This document shows, in pieces, positions 1-52,499 of a stretch of 64,000 nucleotides of DNA. The stretch comes from Valencia hispanica (Eukaryota; Chordata; Actinopteri; Cyprinodontiformes; Valenciidae), in NCBI GenBank assembly GCA_963556495.2, contig OY747710.1:2209001-2273000 (forward strand), read 5' to 3'. The notes beneath the pieces are model-generated. The model was not told where the DNA came from. It saw only the letters and a program-made list of their open reading frames with translations, and ran no database searches. Each line of letters opens with the position of its first letter. Position 1 is the stretch's first letter. Position numbers and translations under genes: made by a program.

Positions 1-2708
1 AGAACCGGAGCTGAATGGACGGGAAGTGACCAGAACCAGAACCAGAACCAGAACTCTGTGCAGTGGAGTCGGCAGGATCACAATGGTTCTAATACATAAC
101 ATTAAAATTTCAGAGGTGATTTTAAACAGGAGAAAAACGTGAAAAAAAAGGAAATATTAAAGGATTTAGTGAATATTATTGATTTCTGATGGTCTCCTGG
201 TCACCATAAAACTACATTTATGTACAATAAATTAAACCAGTCTAGTGCCCCCCCCAAGACAAAAATAAAATGATTACTTTTTATAATTTAGTTACAGAAT
301 TCTTATAAATGGCACAAAAGTAAAACATTTTCAAATAAAATTATTTTTGAAAGTTCATTAGAAACAATTTAAATTTATTCGAAAATTTGAACTTTTTCTG
401 TGCAAATTAACAAAAAAAAACCAGAATCTATGAAGAGAAAAAAATTCAGATAATTGATTTAATATTCAAAATAGTGCTGTGTTGGAATCCCTTCCCAGAT
501 TCTTATAAAAATCAATTCGTACGTCCAAAAATCGAATTAATACTTTAACATTGTTTGTCTTTTTTACAGCTAAAGTAGGAGGGAAATGTCCAGATGGCAT
601 TAATATAGTTTCCCCCTGTGAACTTTAACCCCACACAGTGTCGTCATTCAATTACAGTTAAACTACTCAAAAAAACGTTTTTAATGGCACCGACCCATTT
701 CAATCGGAACGGTTTGGATCGGATCGTTATAATCAATTAGAACTCTTGAGAATCGGAATCGATTCTTGAAATTTGGGTCGATACCCAGCTCTAATAAATA
801 AATACAAAAATACCTTTAAACATGATTGTGAAATTTTTAGGATTTTTAAAATGCATCTTTGAGGTTTAATGGGTTACAGTAAAATGTACGATTTTATTCA
901 GAACATTAGTCGAATTATTTCTGATTTTTAAGTATATAAGCAGTGATTACTTTTCTTAGCTGCATTTCATTAAAGGAACAGAATGTTTACTTAAATATGA
1001 AGATAAAATGATGAAAAATATATAACATTTGTTTTTTAAGTTTCCACTGTAAAACTTTTGTTAAACCATTTAAAGGATATTTTCTGTAAATCAATCTCTG
1101 GATCTTTATGTTATAAATAGCAAAAAATCCAAACATTTTAAAATAAAACTAAAATATTTAATTGTACAAATATTTAGCTTTAAATAATTAGAGCTTTAGC
1201 TTGAACATTTAATTTGTGCAAAAAACAAAACCATAGCATATACTATACTAGGATAAAGAGTTGAAGATTACGCTACTAGCTTTTAATATTTGAAACTGGA
1301 AAAAAATGTAAACGAAATTGTGAATTTCATGATATCTACAGTGCTGTATTTTTCATGTATTTTTATTTTTTAATAGGTTACTGTAAAAGCTATGTTTAAA
1401 CTGATTTTATTCAGAGAATAACATTCTATTCATAAATTTAAGGGTATAAACGTATGAAAGATTACTTTTATTCATTCCATTTTATTAAGGGCACAAAATA
1501 TTTAAATGTCTAGATGAAATTATCAAAAATTAAATATTTTCCACTTTAAAATAAAAACATTAAAATGTAATAAGTAAAAATTTTATTTAGATTATTTAAA
1601 CACTTACGGTAATCTGCTATTTTCCAATATTTACACACTAAGAACAAAAAATCCACAGACTCAGATAGGAGCGAGTTGTTGCATGTTTTAGGACTTTCAT
1701 TTCTCTCCATCTTGTTTTGTACAATCATAATTTTACAGTACATTCTCTCCTCATCCTTCAATAATAAATACATCAGCCTCCTATTTCCATGACGACCGTG
1801 CACAGCAGGGCCAACCGGCTTCTCTGCAGCCGCTGAACTCTGGGAGAAAAAAAAACCCCAGAAACGAGCAGAAAGCGAAGCTCAGAGCAGAAGAAGAGAC
1901 GAGGAACCGATGGACTTCAGAGGAAATTACAACAGAAAGTGAAAAAGTGATAAAAAAATAACGACGAACAAATTCTCAGTAATTTCACACAAAGATGAAA
2001 AAACAAGAACAAAACACTGTTTCCCTTTTTGTTCTGCCGGGAGTGAAAAGTTCTGCTTGGTCCTTTTTTTGTTTGTTTCCGACTCGGCTGAAGATTTGGA
2101 CTCAAAACGTGAAGAAGAAGAAGAAAAATTAGCAAAAAAGAAAAGAAAACACTGATGTGATAAAGTAATATCTGATAACGTAACCATGGCGACTCGTTCT
2201 TCACACACACATCATCATCATCACTATTATTATAATTATTATAATAAAACTAGTTTCAGCGAAACATTCGCAAAGAGCAAAACATTTTCATTATTGCTGC
2301 ACCTCTTTCCCTCTTGGTCCAAAATAACAGCCAATCAGAGCGCAGAACAGCCATCACATGACCTGTTCAAAGCAGGACGAGACTTCGGAGGTAATAATAA
2401 ATACTGAGATGGTCCGTCTCATGTCAGAGCGCCGGCCGGATCCGATCCGATCCCGGTGAAACGCAGCAGGTCAGGAAGAAGAGTCTGGAGAACGACGGGC
2501 CCACCAGTGGCCCGGTTCTGTCCATTATTTACAGATGGGACCCAGCTATGGGCGGGGGTGGGGGGGTTATTGCTGTGGTTCTGGAAGCTTCTCATTGGTC
2601 GAAGCTAAAGGCGTCTGATACGACTTCAAGTCAGTCAGGAGAGGAGAGTTGTGGGTAGTGTAGTCCCTCCCAGAACTGGGCTCTGATTGGACCAGGATGG
2701 GGGGGGAA
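1..2708. other. 3' flank of gramd1a, AT-rich
   Basis: AT-rich sequence downstream of the gramd1a stop; the 3' UTR must be within it. AATAAA on the minus strand occurs near 1466, more than 1.2 kb past the stop, but nothing marks it as the used site. A pentamer-like AGAACC run is at 34-54, and a CA/CAT/TTA simple repeat at 2203-2256. No coding exon seen. Confidence 0.5.
470..796. repeat. Interspersed repeat, TAGTGCTG...CAGCTCTA family, copy 1
   Basis: Begins TAGTGCTGTGTTGGAATC and ends GGGTCGATACCCAGCTCTA. Shared internal blocks (AATCAATTCGTACGTCCAAA, ACAGCTAAAGTAGGAGGGAAA in pieces, ACTCTTGAGAATCGGAATCG) recur at 37940-38326 and 45532-45830. The ends form an imperfect inverted repeat (TAGTGCTG / TAGAGCTG). 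Probably a non-autonomous DNA transposon, perhaps hAT-like. Confidence 0.7.
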
Positions 2709-43226
<40,518 letters not shown>

Positions 43227-43229
43227 GTC

Positions 43230-43560
43230 ATGAGGCGTCGGAGGTCCGGCAGATAGCCGCTAAACAGCGCCGAGAAGCCCGCTGTCCCCCCGGCGTGCAG
43301 ACGCACAGATAGAGCCCGGTGATCCACGGAGGGGAGGCGGGTAGATGTCCGCCGCGTGGCCGCGTTTCATTCACTCTGCCTCGGATCGGAAAGCGCCGCG
43401 GTCCCGCGGTCGGGAAATCCGACGCCCCTCTGCACCTCACCGGTACCGGACCGACCCACTACCCCTGCGCCCGCTCTGTGCCTACCCCTAATCCGTCTGC
43501 AGCCGAGGAGGAGGAGGAGGAGGAGGAGGAGGAGGAGGAGACTGGATGAGGCCTTGTCTG
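43230..43560 (-). promoter_or_regulatory. Probable CpG-rich promoter and 5' UTR of the short gramd1a transcript
   Basis: A GC-rich, CpG-dense stretch lies directly upstream of the M-F-D start codon. It contains a GGA tract (about 43506-43540) and no clear TATA box. The surrounding intron and flank are much more AT-rich. Position and composition fit a CpG-island promoter; the transcription start cannot be placed. Confidence 0.55.
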
Positions 43561-44499
43561 CCTGCCCGCTCAGATAATGACGACAAGGCGGAGAAATCCT
43601 GCAGGGTTTTTATCTGAACGACGGAACATTTACAAAACACACTTTTTCTAAACGCGAACACGGAGCTAAAATAAAAAACAACATTTATTCTGGCTTCATC
43701 AGATTATTTCCTCGTTTAGGCTGCAGAGCCGCTGCTGGGAGTCTGCCTGGCCCCCGGCCCAGAGCCCCCCCACCCCCAATCCTCTAACCCTCCATCTGCG
43801 TCCATCTCTGGGATTAGAGTCCAGATTTATAATCCACGCTGGCCGGCATGCAGCTCTGTCCTCCTGCGTAAATCTGCAGACAGCTCAGTCCAAGTTAGAG
43901 GTTCTGGAAGAACCCAGAGGCAGGGGCAGATCCACCATTATCCCCCCCAAGGCAAAATAAAAACAACAACTGAATGATAGTTCATCACAAGGCTGGGCGA
44001 TATGATCTAAAGCGTGTGCGGTAACGATATCTATTGCGATATATTCTTTATACATGTCAAAATCATGAATATTCTCACTTTCCAGATACGTTGCAGCAGA
44101 ACAAGAACTTCAAAAAAGTTCAGAATGCCATTTAAAGAGCGTGCATTGTGGACAATGCATGAAAAAAATATTCAATTCTTTCTTTCCCCCCAAAAAATGC
44201 AACACAAAAATTATCACAACATAAAGTTGATATTTTAAATAAATTAAAAGCTAAATGTTTTTTTTTTTTACACACCAAGTTCAAAATTGCCCACTTTCCT
44301 GGTAATTTATAAATTTAATATCGCACAAAATTAAAGCTGCAGTTATTTGAATTAAAAATGTTTCAAGTTTAACAGTTTTTTCCCCATGTAAAATAGAAAA
44401 ACAACAAATTTTAATTTTAATTTGTACTGTAAAGACAAACACTGAACATCAGTATTTATCCTCCTTGGTGACATCATCAAAATGCGCAATCGCTGCAGG

Positions 44500-44753
44500 C
44501 TGTATAGTCAAAATCTCTTTTTAAAAAACACATCCAGTTTTATTACTAGATCTAATTGTGGAACGAAGAAGGTGGAAAACAGCCACAAACTACCAGTTAC
44601 AGTTTTAATTTTACTACAAAAATTACTGTCATCATTAATGGTTCAGTTTAAATTTAAAAAATAAGAATCGATACATCGCTTTGGTATATTGATACAATAT
44701 TGGGACATAAAATATCACGATATATTGGTGTATCGATATTTTCTTACATCCCT
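44500..44753. repeat. GGGATGT family, copy G (partial)
   Basis: Contains ACATCCAGTTTTATTACTAG, GAACGAAGAAGGTGGAAAAC and ends CGATATTTTCTTACATCCC. The left third is missing. Confidence 0.7.
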
Positions 44754-44846
44754 AAAAAAAATAACCTTCTGATATCTTCGAATATTACCATGGAATGTTA
44801 AATATTGACCAATAATATACATCGATATTGACAGATATATGTGAGA

Positions 44847-45237
44847 TGTAAGAAAGTATCGATACACCGATATATCGCGATAGTTTATGTCCCGATATTG
44901 TGTCGATATTAAAAAGGAATGTGTCGATTTTTTTTTTCTAGATTTTTTTTACATTTGAATGGAACCATTAACGATGACAGTAATTTTTGTAGTAAAACTA
45001 AAAGTATAGCTGGTAGTTTTGTGGCTGTTTTCATCTTCTAGGTTCCAGGGGATCAACTAGATCTAGTGATAAAACTGGATGTGTTAAAGTGTGAAACAGG
45101 TTGGAGTGTTTAGAATGATGGGACAGTTTTTCTACAGTTAAATAAAGCTTTAAAAAAATGTTTAAAAATCGCAATACATCGTATCCCCTGTGTCGCGATA
45201 CACAAATCGCCAGATTTTTACCAATACACAACCTTAA
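44847..45237. repeat. GGGATGT family, copy F
   Basis: Begins GATGTAAGAAAGTATCGATA, with GGATCAACTAGATCTAGTGA inside, and ends CCAGATTTTTACCAATACAC. Same orientation as copy A. Confidence 0.75.
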
Positions 45238-45531
45238 TATATATTATTCTACTTTTTTTTTGGCCCCAAATCGCCCAGCACTACCAGATTATCATGATCT
45301 AGATTATAAATGATTGGCTGAGTGGAGATAAAAAAAAAAAAATAAAAAAAAACAGTGTAGATTTTTGTTGCGCTGTAGCTAAAACGCTTTCCACGATGCG
45401 TCTTAATGCATATTAAGTTATGTTTGTTGTTTGAACCATTAAAGCATGCAGTTAGAAGTGTTTCAGTGGAGGTCAAATATTCATGGATTTTAGCTGTTGT
45501 CCCTAAGCCCCGTTAATACCGGCGCCTCAAT

Positions 45532-45830
45532 CTAGTGCTGTGTTGAAAAAACAAAAATTTATTCTAAAATGGATTCTTATAAAAATTCCTCATGTTAGAT
45601 TTGTACGTCCAAAGATTGTTTTAACCCTTTAAGGTTGTTTGCCTTTTTTTTTTTTTTACAGCTAACGTAGAAAGAAAAAAAGAAGAAAAAGTCCAGTTGG
45701 GTATTTTGAGGCTTAGCTTTTATTAGCTGCTACAGGCGGAAACGTCTTTCTGAAGAAAGACTTCCTCCCAAAACACGTACCAGTCAGAATCGATTCTAAG
45801 TCTTCAGAATTGGAATCGATGCCAGCTATA
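45532..45830. repeat. TAGTGCTG...CAGCT family, copy 3
   Basis: Begins TAGTGCTGTGTTGAAAAAAC and ends GGAATCGATGCCAGCTATA. Shorter and more diverged than copies 1 and 2. Confidence 0.65.
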
Positions 45831-46215
45831 GTTCAACCTGTTAGCATGCAGGAATGTGGGATTACTAGCTGCTTCCATCCACTCGTACAACGCAAACCAC
45901 ACAAATCCAAGATGGAGGCGGAAAAAAATACGACATCCATGGACGCCCTCGTTCGTTCTCATGGTTGGTAATGTTTAGATGATTGACTGGTTGTTACTTT
46001 AATTCAAAAAAAAAATGTTTGTCCAATGTTCTTCCAAGGAATCGAGGTGGGCAGAAACTGACATGAAAGCCTCGTATTTAGCACTAAAAATAATCTAGAA
46101 ACAAGACTAATTAAAATAATTACATTTAAAAATCCCAAAGCAAAACTTTTAATTTATCCAAGAAAATCTAAAGCAGACTTGGAGTGTTTATTTCTACCAG
46201 CCCACAGCCAGATGC

Positions 46216-47090
46216 AGATTACAGTAGGGGTGTTTCATCTGGGGTGCCTCACGATTTCAATTTGATTATAAAACGATTATTTTTGTTGCATTTTTTTTTT
46301 CCCCCATTCAGATTTTTTTCCCTTCATTCCTTCCATGGCTACTTTCTCCTCTTAAATCCATCCACTTTCCAATAATTGAAGTATCCAAACCTGTTAATGT
46401 CCTGTCTTTTATTTATGTGAAACCACAAATAAAACCAACACATGCCTAAAATATGTTTCATAATCATATCAAGGTCATATTTTTAATGAAAGCTAAATGA
46501 AATGTGTGTTAATTTAAATATAATATAGGGCGACCCTGTTTGGATGTCCATAAAAGAGGAAGCTTGGTCCAATCCTTAAACACATCAATCTTATTCTGTT
46601 TACTTAAAGACTTTTGATTTTAACATATGTAAAGTATTCCTGCTCTATGTGGTTAAAAGGAAAAATTAAATAAACTTCAGATCAGCTTTTATAAGTCAAC
46701 TATTACAGAAATGACTTAAAAATCTAAATAGAAATAATGAATCTTCTTTATTAGAAAATAAATAATAGCTCCCTTTTTAAGTCACACAGGAGAAAAAATA
46801 CACACAAATATGAAATTATATTCTGAAAGTCATAGAAAATAAAACACCTCATTCTCCCAAAGACACTTAAAGTTTATACTCCAATTTTTGTTTTGTTTTT
46901 TCCTCTGTCAATTTAACACAGAACTCTAAGTTTGCAGCGTTTACATAGTTTTACTTAAAGCTCCACTTGGGCTGACGTCTGGTTAAACATGAGCTGCGCT
47001 TTCACAACTAAAGCGGAAAATATTCGCAGTATTTTGTATGTTTTCTCATTTAATTATGAAAATAAATCGATTTTGAATCGCTATGGATTG
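46216..47090. repeat. Probable AT-rich interspersed element
   Basis: Begins near GGGGTGCCTCACGATTTCAA and ends near AAATCGATTTTGAATCG, a pairing seen in a common fish DNA-transposon family. No frame. Ends approximate. Confidence 0.4.
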
Positions 47091-47674
47091 TGCAAGTTTC
47101 AGTTAAATGGATTTATGATTACGCTGCATCGTTAATATCCTGCATGCATGCAGCGTAAACATCGTCAGCGGGTGAGTAAGAATGAAAACAGGGAGGAGAA
47201 ACTTCCAGCTGTTCCTCTGCATCCCACTGCAGTGATGCATACAGCCTTATCTGATTGGATTCACATGACATCATCAGAGCCAAGGCGCTCTCCCATTGGC
47301 TGGAGATGATGTCATCATTGGGAGGAAAGATAACCCCCCCTGAGCTGCATTTGTCCTCCACGTCTCACTTCCTTTGTTTACATCATCTCTCTGCTGCTTA
47401 TGGAGCAGCATTTAAAAAAACACCAATAAGCTGCAGGTTCCATCTAGTTTATGCAGCCATCATGTTCTGACTGGGCCACAAAACGGGCCACTAGGTTGGG
47501 TTTGTTTAAAAAAAAACTCAGGCTGAACTTTATTGGCCTTCTGACACCGTGGTCCGTCACTAAAGACCCTCCCTGTTCTACAACCGTCTGAGAAACGTTC
47601 CCTAATCCGGTCCGACTGTCGGCTCCGCCGGGACCCGGATGTGAACCAGCCGAGGTTCTGACCCACACACTGAC

Positions 47675-48096
47675 CTGCAGCCGTCCAAGTCCGAGTCTCT
47701 GCTCAGCAGGCTCCTGAGCGACCAGCGGGACCGCCGGCTGGGGGAGGGGCTGCGGGACCCGGAGCGCGGCGGCGGCGGCAGGAGGAGGTCGTGTGAGGGA
47801 CTGTCCTCGCTCTGCCCGTCTGCGTCCGTCGCAGCGCTGGCCGAGGGGGACGGGCTCCGCCGCCGGCCGGCGCTCGTCTCCACGACAATCTGCGGCGTCT
47901 CGCTCCATCCCCGCTGGGGAGCGGCGCCCTGCTTCCCCTCGCTGCGTCTCTTGGTTCTGGTCCTGCTGCGGTGGGATCGGCCAAGGGGTCCGCGCCGATG
48001 CGGTCGGGGGCTGGGAGAGCGAGACCAGGACTCGGTGTCCGAGGACGGCGCCAGGACGGTCAGGGTCGGGACGGGCCGAGCCAGAGAGAAACTCAT
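47675..48096 (-). CDS. gramd1a: Candidate alternative first exon of gramd1a (RS-rich N-terminus)
   Basis: An open frame from ATG 48096 (A at -3) begins M-S-F-S-L-A-R-P-V-P-T-L-T-V and continues for 140 codons rich in Arg, Ser and Pro (R-S-P-S-P-R-P-H-R-R, S-R-S-P-S-P-S-R-R-S-R). It ends S-R-D-S-D-L-D-G-C at a good donor, CAG|GTCAGT (47674). The exon leaves two bases of a codon, exactly the phase that coding exon 2 (36930-37119) requires. Spliced there, the join reads D-G-C-S-T-A-S-N-S-P-R and the protein is about 911 residues. The region is GC- and CpG-rich, as expected of a promoter-proximal exon. It could instead belong to an unrelated gene or be chance. I recognise no domain; the segment should be disordered. 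Confidence 0.6.
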
Positions 48097-48330
48097 GTTC
48101 TCCGCTGCATCGTCACAGCCGGGTCTGGATCCCAGGATCCGATCCGTCACGCTGCCTCTGGTGCCGAGAAGAAAAAAACCTCCGGGCCGACCAGCCGGGT
48201 CACATGGCCTGTGGGGCCGGGGGGGAAAAAAAAGGTTTGGTGGCAGAAACCAGAGAGTTTCAGAACAGCGACGGAACCGCCTCGGCTCTTCGGCCCAGCA
48301 GCGTCCGGATCCGCCTCAGCATCTCAGAGG
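48097..48330 (-). promoter_or_regulatory. Possible promoter/5' UTR of the upstream gramd1a first exon
   Basis: GC-rich sequence immediately upstream of the candidate ATG at 48096, continuing the CpG-dense block from 47.6 kb. No TATA box seen. Supported only by composition and position. Confidence 0.35.
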
Positions 48331-48919
48331 GGCTGCAAAACCTGATCTGTGTCTACCTGAAGAGTGGAGAGAGCAGAGACTCGTTCAGCCTCCAGAACAT
48401 TTCTAGGCTATCTGAGTTTCAGCCCGGTCGGTTCTGGGAACATCAGGGATCATGTGACAGCGACGTTGATTAGCTCCTGTTCCAGCACAGACCCGATCAA
48501 TAATCCTCTATTCACAACACAAACGCTCATCTCTCAGGACCAATGCTGAACTGTTCTTGGTGTCAGAATTAAATCCAAGAGGTTTTAAAACCTTTAAAAA
48601 CGGACCAACATGAATATCCAGAACTGTCAATGTAGGAATATTTTTTTAGCTCTGGTCTGTGACATTAGTCACAGGTGCTGATGGGCTTGATCAACTACGA
48701 AAATCCCTGTTTTACAGTCAAACCTCTGAAATACACAAATAACAGGGGAGGATCAGTCACTGAAAAATTTAACAAACACTAATTTTTTTTAAAAGACTGA
48801 AGGAAAAAAAATTGTGATTTGAAGTGAAAAAATAGCGTGATTTAAAGTGGGGAAAAAAGTCGTGATTTAAAGTATAAAAAAGTCGTGATTTGAATTGGGG
48901 GGAAAAAGGCGTTTTTTAA

Positions 48920-50430
48920 AGTGCCCCTGGCGTGAAATACCCCGCGACGTTTGGGCCCTTTTTAGTCCCACTCTAAGTACCTTAATACTGTATCAAAGGA
49001 TCGTTAGCCGTAGCTCAGCCTTGTTGTATTATTGCAGCCCCTACTAGGAGGCCCTTCTGTTAGCATTAGCACAGAACGACTGAGTTCTGGTGGGCGGGGC
49101 CAAAGCCACGCGCCTCTATTGTCAATTGAGTCTCTAACATCCGCATCTGATGAAACATTGACAGACATGCATTTGCGCACCACAAATTGCTCAAATTCCA
49201 ATATTACCCCATGTATGAAATGTAATTAGGTTTAGACCTTATTATATTGTGTGTTGAACAATAATCTGTTTACAAATTACAGGGCTAATAAAATATTTCA
49301 TCATCCATCCACACATCCATCCGTCCTCATTACGTCTCTAGCTTCACCACGACAGTAATGGCTCCGTTATCGGCTACTATAACTATGTAATGGCGTTTCA
49401 GTTTGATCCGGAATCCGATCCGGACGGCGAGGCACCTGAGGAGGAACCAGAAAGGTGGAGGACGTCTTCTACAGGTGATCCAGACAGACGTGCTGCATGG
49501 AGGGGAGGGGCTGTGTGTGTGTGTGTTCTTGTATTGCTATCCTATTTAGGACCTTTTCTGGCATATGTGTGTGTGTGTATCGCTTTCGATATGTGTGTGC
49601 GAGAGACGTGAGTGACAGAGATGAAGAGAGAGCAGGGAATGAATGCGCTGCGTGTTTTAAATAGCGTAGAAAAGAAAAACGAAATGCAATATGTGACGGT
49701 CGGTGTTGATTTTTTCTTTTTTTTGGTCGGTGTTGAATCTGTGGCGGTCGGCGTTTAATCTGTGGTGCACCGCCACCGATTCGTCCTGTTTGGGAAACAC
49801 TGGTATATAACAGCTTTAGGACGTTATTGCGGAAATTTACTTGCTTGTATAGGGATATTTGCTGGTTCATGGAGGGTTGGTATTGATCCTGGTAAAAGTT
49901 TTAGACAATCAGTGAATCCACTGCTCTGTTGTCCCAAGTTAATAAAACATTCATCAGAGAAATGTTTGCCACAAACGACCGCGCGCTTCAGGAGTCGGTC
50001 GAGTTCATTCCCTGCATAAATAAAGTCCATCCACAAGCTTTTCAGTGGGGAGGACAGTGTCCATGCGGTCTGGACTCCATGTTGTCAGTTAGTTGTTTGC
50101 CTTTTACCATAGCTCTCCTTGTTTAGGTTGTAATACGCGCCGTGGGGGGAGGGACTTGGAGAGTGTAGTTCAGAGAAGGGGGTAATTGGCTGGAACTCAG
50201 TGATGACATATGCCGAAACATGAGGTCATATGCCGAAACGTGTGGTCATATGCCGAACTGCAAAACAGCCCGTTTCTGAGTGCTAATTTCACTATGTAGG
50301 CAGACATACCCGGGGACAAAGGAAACACTAATCAGTAGCTTTAACCCCTTAGGGGACATAGGCAGGCTGGGGAAACTAACAAATATGACCAAAAAACTCA
50401 AAAAAATGCTAATTTCATGCCAGGGGCACT
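48920..50430 (-). mobile_element. TTAA-target element with a THAP-domain remnant (Kolobok-like)
   Basis: Inverted ends AGTGCCCCTGGCGTGAAAT and ATTTCATGCCAGGGGCACT, flanked by TTAA at 48916-48919 and 50431-50434. 1511 bp. Removing it restores a unit of the surrounding tandem repeat. A minus-strand frame at 49824-50036 looks like the end of a THAP zinc-finger domain, which Kolobok-type transposases carry. P elements also have THAP domains but not TTAA targets. Confidence 0.75.
49824..50036 (-). pseudogene. THAP-domain fragment of a transposase
   Basis: Reads L-L-K-R-A-V-V-C-G-K-H-F-S-D-E-C-F-I-N-L then K-L-L-P-G-S-I-P-T-L-H-E-P. C-x-x-H-F-x-x-D-x-F and the L-P-G-x-x-P-T motif are the second half of a THAP domain. 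The N-terminal C-x-C half is not visible in frame, and no catalytic domain follows. Confidence 0.65.
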
Positions 50431-50619
50431 TTAAAGTGAAAAGAAAAGGCGTGATTTGAATTGGTTATAAAAGTCGTGATTTGAAGTGCAAAAAAGTGAT
50501 TTGAAGTGGAAAGTAATAAGTCAGAATTTAAAATGAACAAAATCAAATAAAGGCTAAAGTTGAAGAAAAGTCAGTTGAGGGGGAAAAAAGTCTAAATTTT
50601 AACTTTCTTCTAAAAATTA

Positions 50620-51500
50620 TGGAGATAAATAAATTAAAAGTAGTAACTATGGCTTGTTTCTAGTGGTCCTAATCCCCTTCTGTAGTATTGAGCCTGTAGT
50701 GAATAATGTAACAAATAAATCACAATCTAAGACATAAATGAATAAAAAATATATTAAAGGAAATATTTTTGACATTATAAAACTATGCAGAAACCAGGCG
50801 TTTATTTGTTGTTGTTTTTAACTCCCTTTAAAATAACTCTAAAGTTGCAGAAAGCTTTTCATTGCGGCTTCACAAACAGAGGAACCACCGTGCAGAAAAG
50901 GAGAGAAGGAAGAAATAAAATCCAGCATCAGAAGAGACAACACACCGAAGATCGAGATGGAGCTTAAAAGCCAAGGCCGAGCCGAGCCGACCGGCCGGCG
51001 AGGCTGAGCAGGAACCAGGCAACAGCGTCTGAGCCGCCCGCGCTCCATTGTTTGTCTTCAAAGCAGACGCTTCCAGGGGAAAGTTCCCGAAGCGAGTCCA
51101 ACGCTATCTGAAGGGATCTGTTTGAACAAGAACAATCTCTGCAGTGACTTGTTTGTCCAAAGTAATCCACCATAATCTCAGAGCTGGCCTCACAAGCCTG
51201 GTCCTGAATACATATTACATATTTAGGGCCATTCCACTGCTTTCAGATGACCAAGAACAACCGCTGTGGTACAAAATCTAAAAAATACTCTAATCAGTCA
51301 AAGTTAAACACACACAAAAATAAGATCGTTTGAACACGTTTGTTTCTGGGCCTAAAGGTCACGATAGATGGGCTCCAGCTGGAAAACTGGTTCGTATGCG
51401 TTTGCTTTGTAAAAGTGGATGGAAGCAGCTAGAAATCCCACCTTTCTATGCGTTTACATTACCCCCTTTAGCCTTTTAAACTGCCTGCTTGAATAGTCCA
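50620..51500. other. Unique-looking intergenic sequence
   Basis: Between gramd1a and scn1b. The part at 50850-51180 is less AT-rich and free of recognised repeats, so it is a candidate for a regulatory element, but nothing in it proves function. Confidence 0.25.
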
Positions 51501-51522
51501 AACACAAAATATACCTTTATAT

Positions 51523-51895
51523 CAGGGATGTGCATTAGTAAGAATCTGGCGATGTATTGCCATACTATGAGTTAGAATATATATTGTGATTTTTAAAGCT
51601 TTAACTGCGTTCTAAACGCTCCAACCTGTTTCATACTTTAAACACGGCCAGTTTTTATCACTATATCTAGTTGATCCACTGGAACCAAGAAGGTGAAAAA
51701 CAGCCACAAAACTACCAGTTATACTAATAGTTTTACTACAAAAATTACTGGCATCATTAATGGTTACATTCAAATCCTAAACATAAAAAACTTGATACAA
51801 TATCGTGATGTAAAATATCGCCATATAATCGCAGTTAAATCGGTTATCAGCCACTCCAGCAACTTTATTATCGGATATCAATATATTTGTCAGAC
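51523..51895. repeat. GGGATGT family, copy H
   Basis: Begins AGGGATGTGCATTAGTAAGA, contains TAGTTGATCCACTGGAACCA and CATCATTAATGGTTACATTC. Same orientation as copy B. The right end is eroded. Confidence 0.65.
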
Positions 51896-52029
51896 ATAAA
51901 GAACCTGTTTGAGTGGTTTTCCATCATGGGTGTTCTAAATGTCAAAACCGATTTACATGAATAAAATAAAAAGGGTCTTAAAAGTCATAATAACTTGTTT
52001 GCTCTGTCTTCTCAAACCCCCAGACGGTC

Positions 52030-52345
52030 GTGGCAGATGGCCGCTCCTACTGAGCCTGGTTCTGTTGGAGGTTTCTTCCTGTTAAAGGGGAGTTTTTCCT
52101 CTCCACCGTCGCTACATGCTTGCTCAGTATGAGGGATTGCTGAAGGATTGCTGTGGTTGGAAAGTCTGCATCAACGGGGCCCAACCTCACGCCAATGACT
52201 GACGCAATCTGCTGGGATTCCTTAAATAGGAAACTTTATAACTGATTGGAATGTTTGTATAAATGTATTGAAATGACTTCTTGTTAAGTGCCTTGAGATG
52301 ACATCTGTTGTGAATCGGCGCTATATAAATAAAGTGAATTGAAAT
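52030..52345 (+). mobile_element. L2-like LINE 3' end
   Basis: TGAGCCTGGTTCTGTTGGAG, TTTCTTCCTGTTAAAGGGGA, TGCTTGCTCAGTATGAGGGA and the terminal GGCGCTATATAAATAAAGTG AATTGAA form a 3' UTR type very common in fish LINEs. No coding part retained. Confidence 0.75.
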
Positions 52346-52499
52346 TTGGGTATTTTTGTTTTTAAGGATGACCTCGTTAAAAACCGCGCTAAGAAGGAGG
52401 AAACGAGTCATTCCTGCTGAACTTTTAATACTTCACCGATCGGGTTTTAAATGTTCTGCCTTTAATGAGGAGCAAAGTGGGGTCACATCTAAAGGTCGG

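Larger units (their letters stand above)
43992..45283. mobile_element. GCTGGGCGAT-type element with nested insertions (copy 2)
   Basis: Inverted ends GCTGGGCGATATGATC (43993) and ATCGCCCAGCAC (ending about 45283). The interior to 44490 matches copy 1 at 37.46-38.79 kb. Family copies G (44500-44753) and F (44847-45237) have inserted into it. No transposase frame. Confidence 0.7.
48760..50620. repeat. GTGATTTGAAGTGAAAAA tandem repeat, split by an inserted element
   Basis: A short degenerate tandem repeat (CGTGATTTAAAGTGGGGAAA and variants) at 48800-48919 resumes at 50431-50600, on the two sides of the 48920-50430 element. Confidence 0.75.

Noticed and set aside
47793..48473. Long plus-strand open frame (226 codons)
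   Set aside because: It is antisense to the candidate RS-rich gramd1a exon in GC-rich DNA, where stop codons are rare. It shows no domain and its reading changes to low-quality sequence after 48.2 kb.
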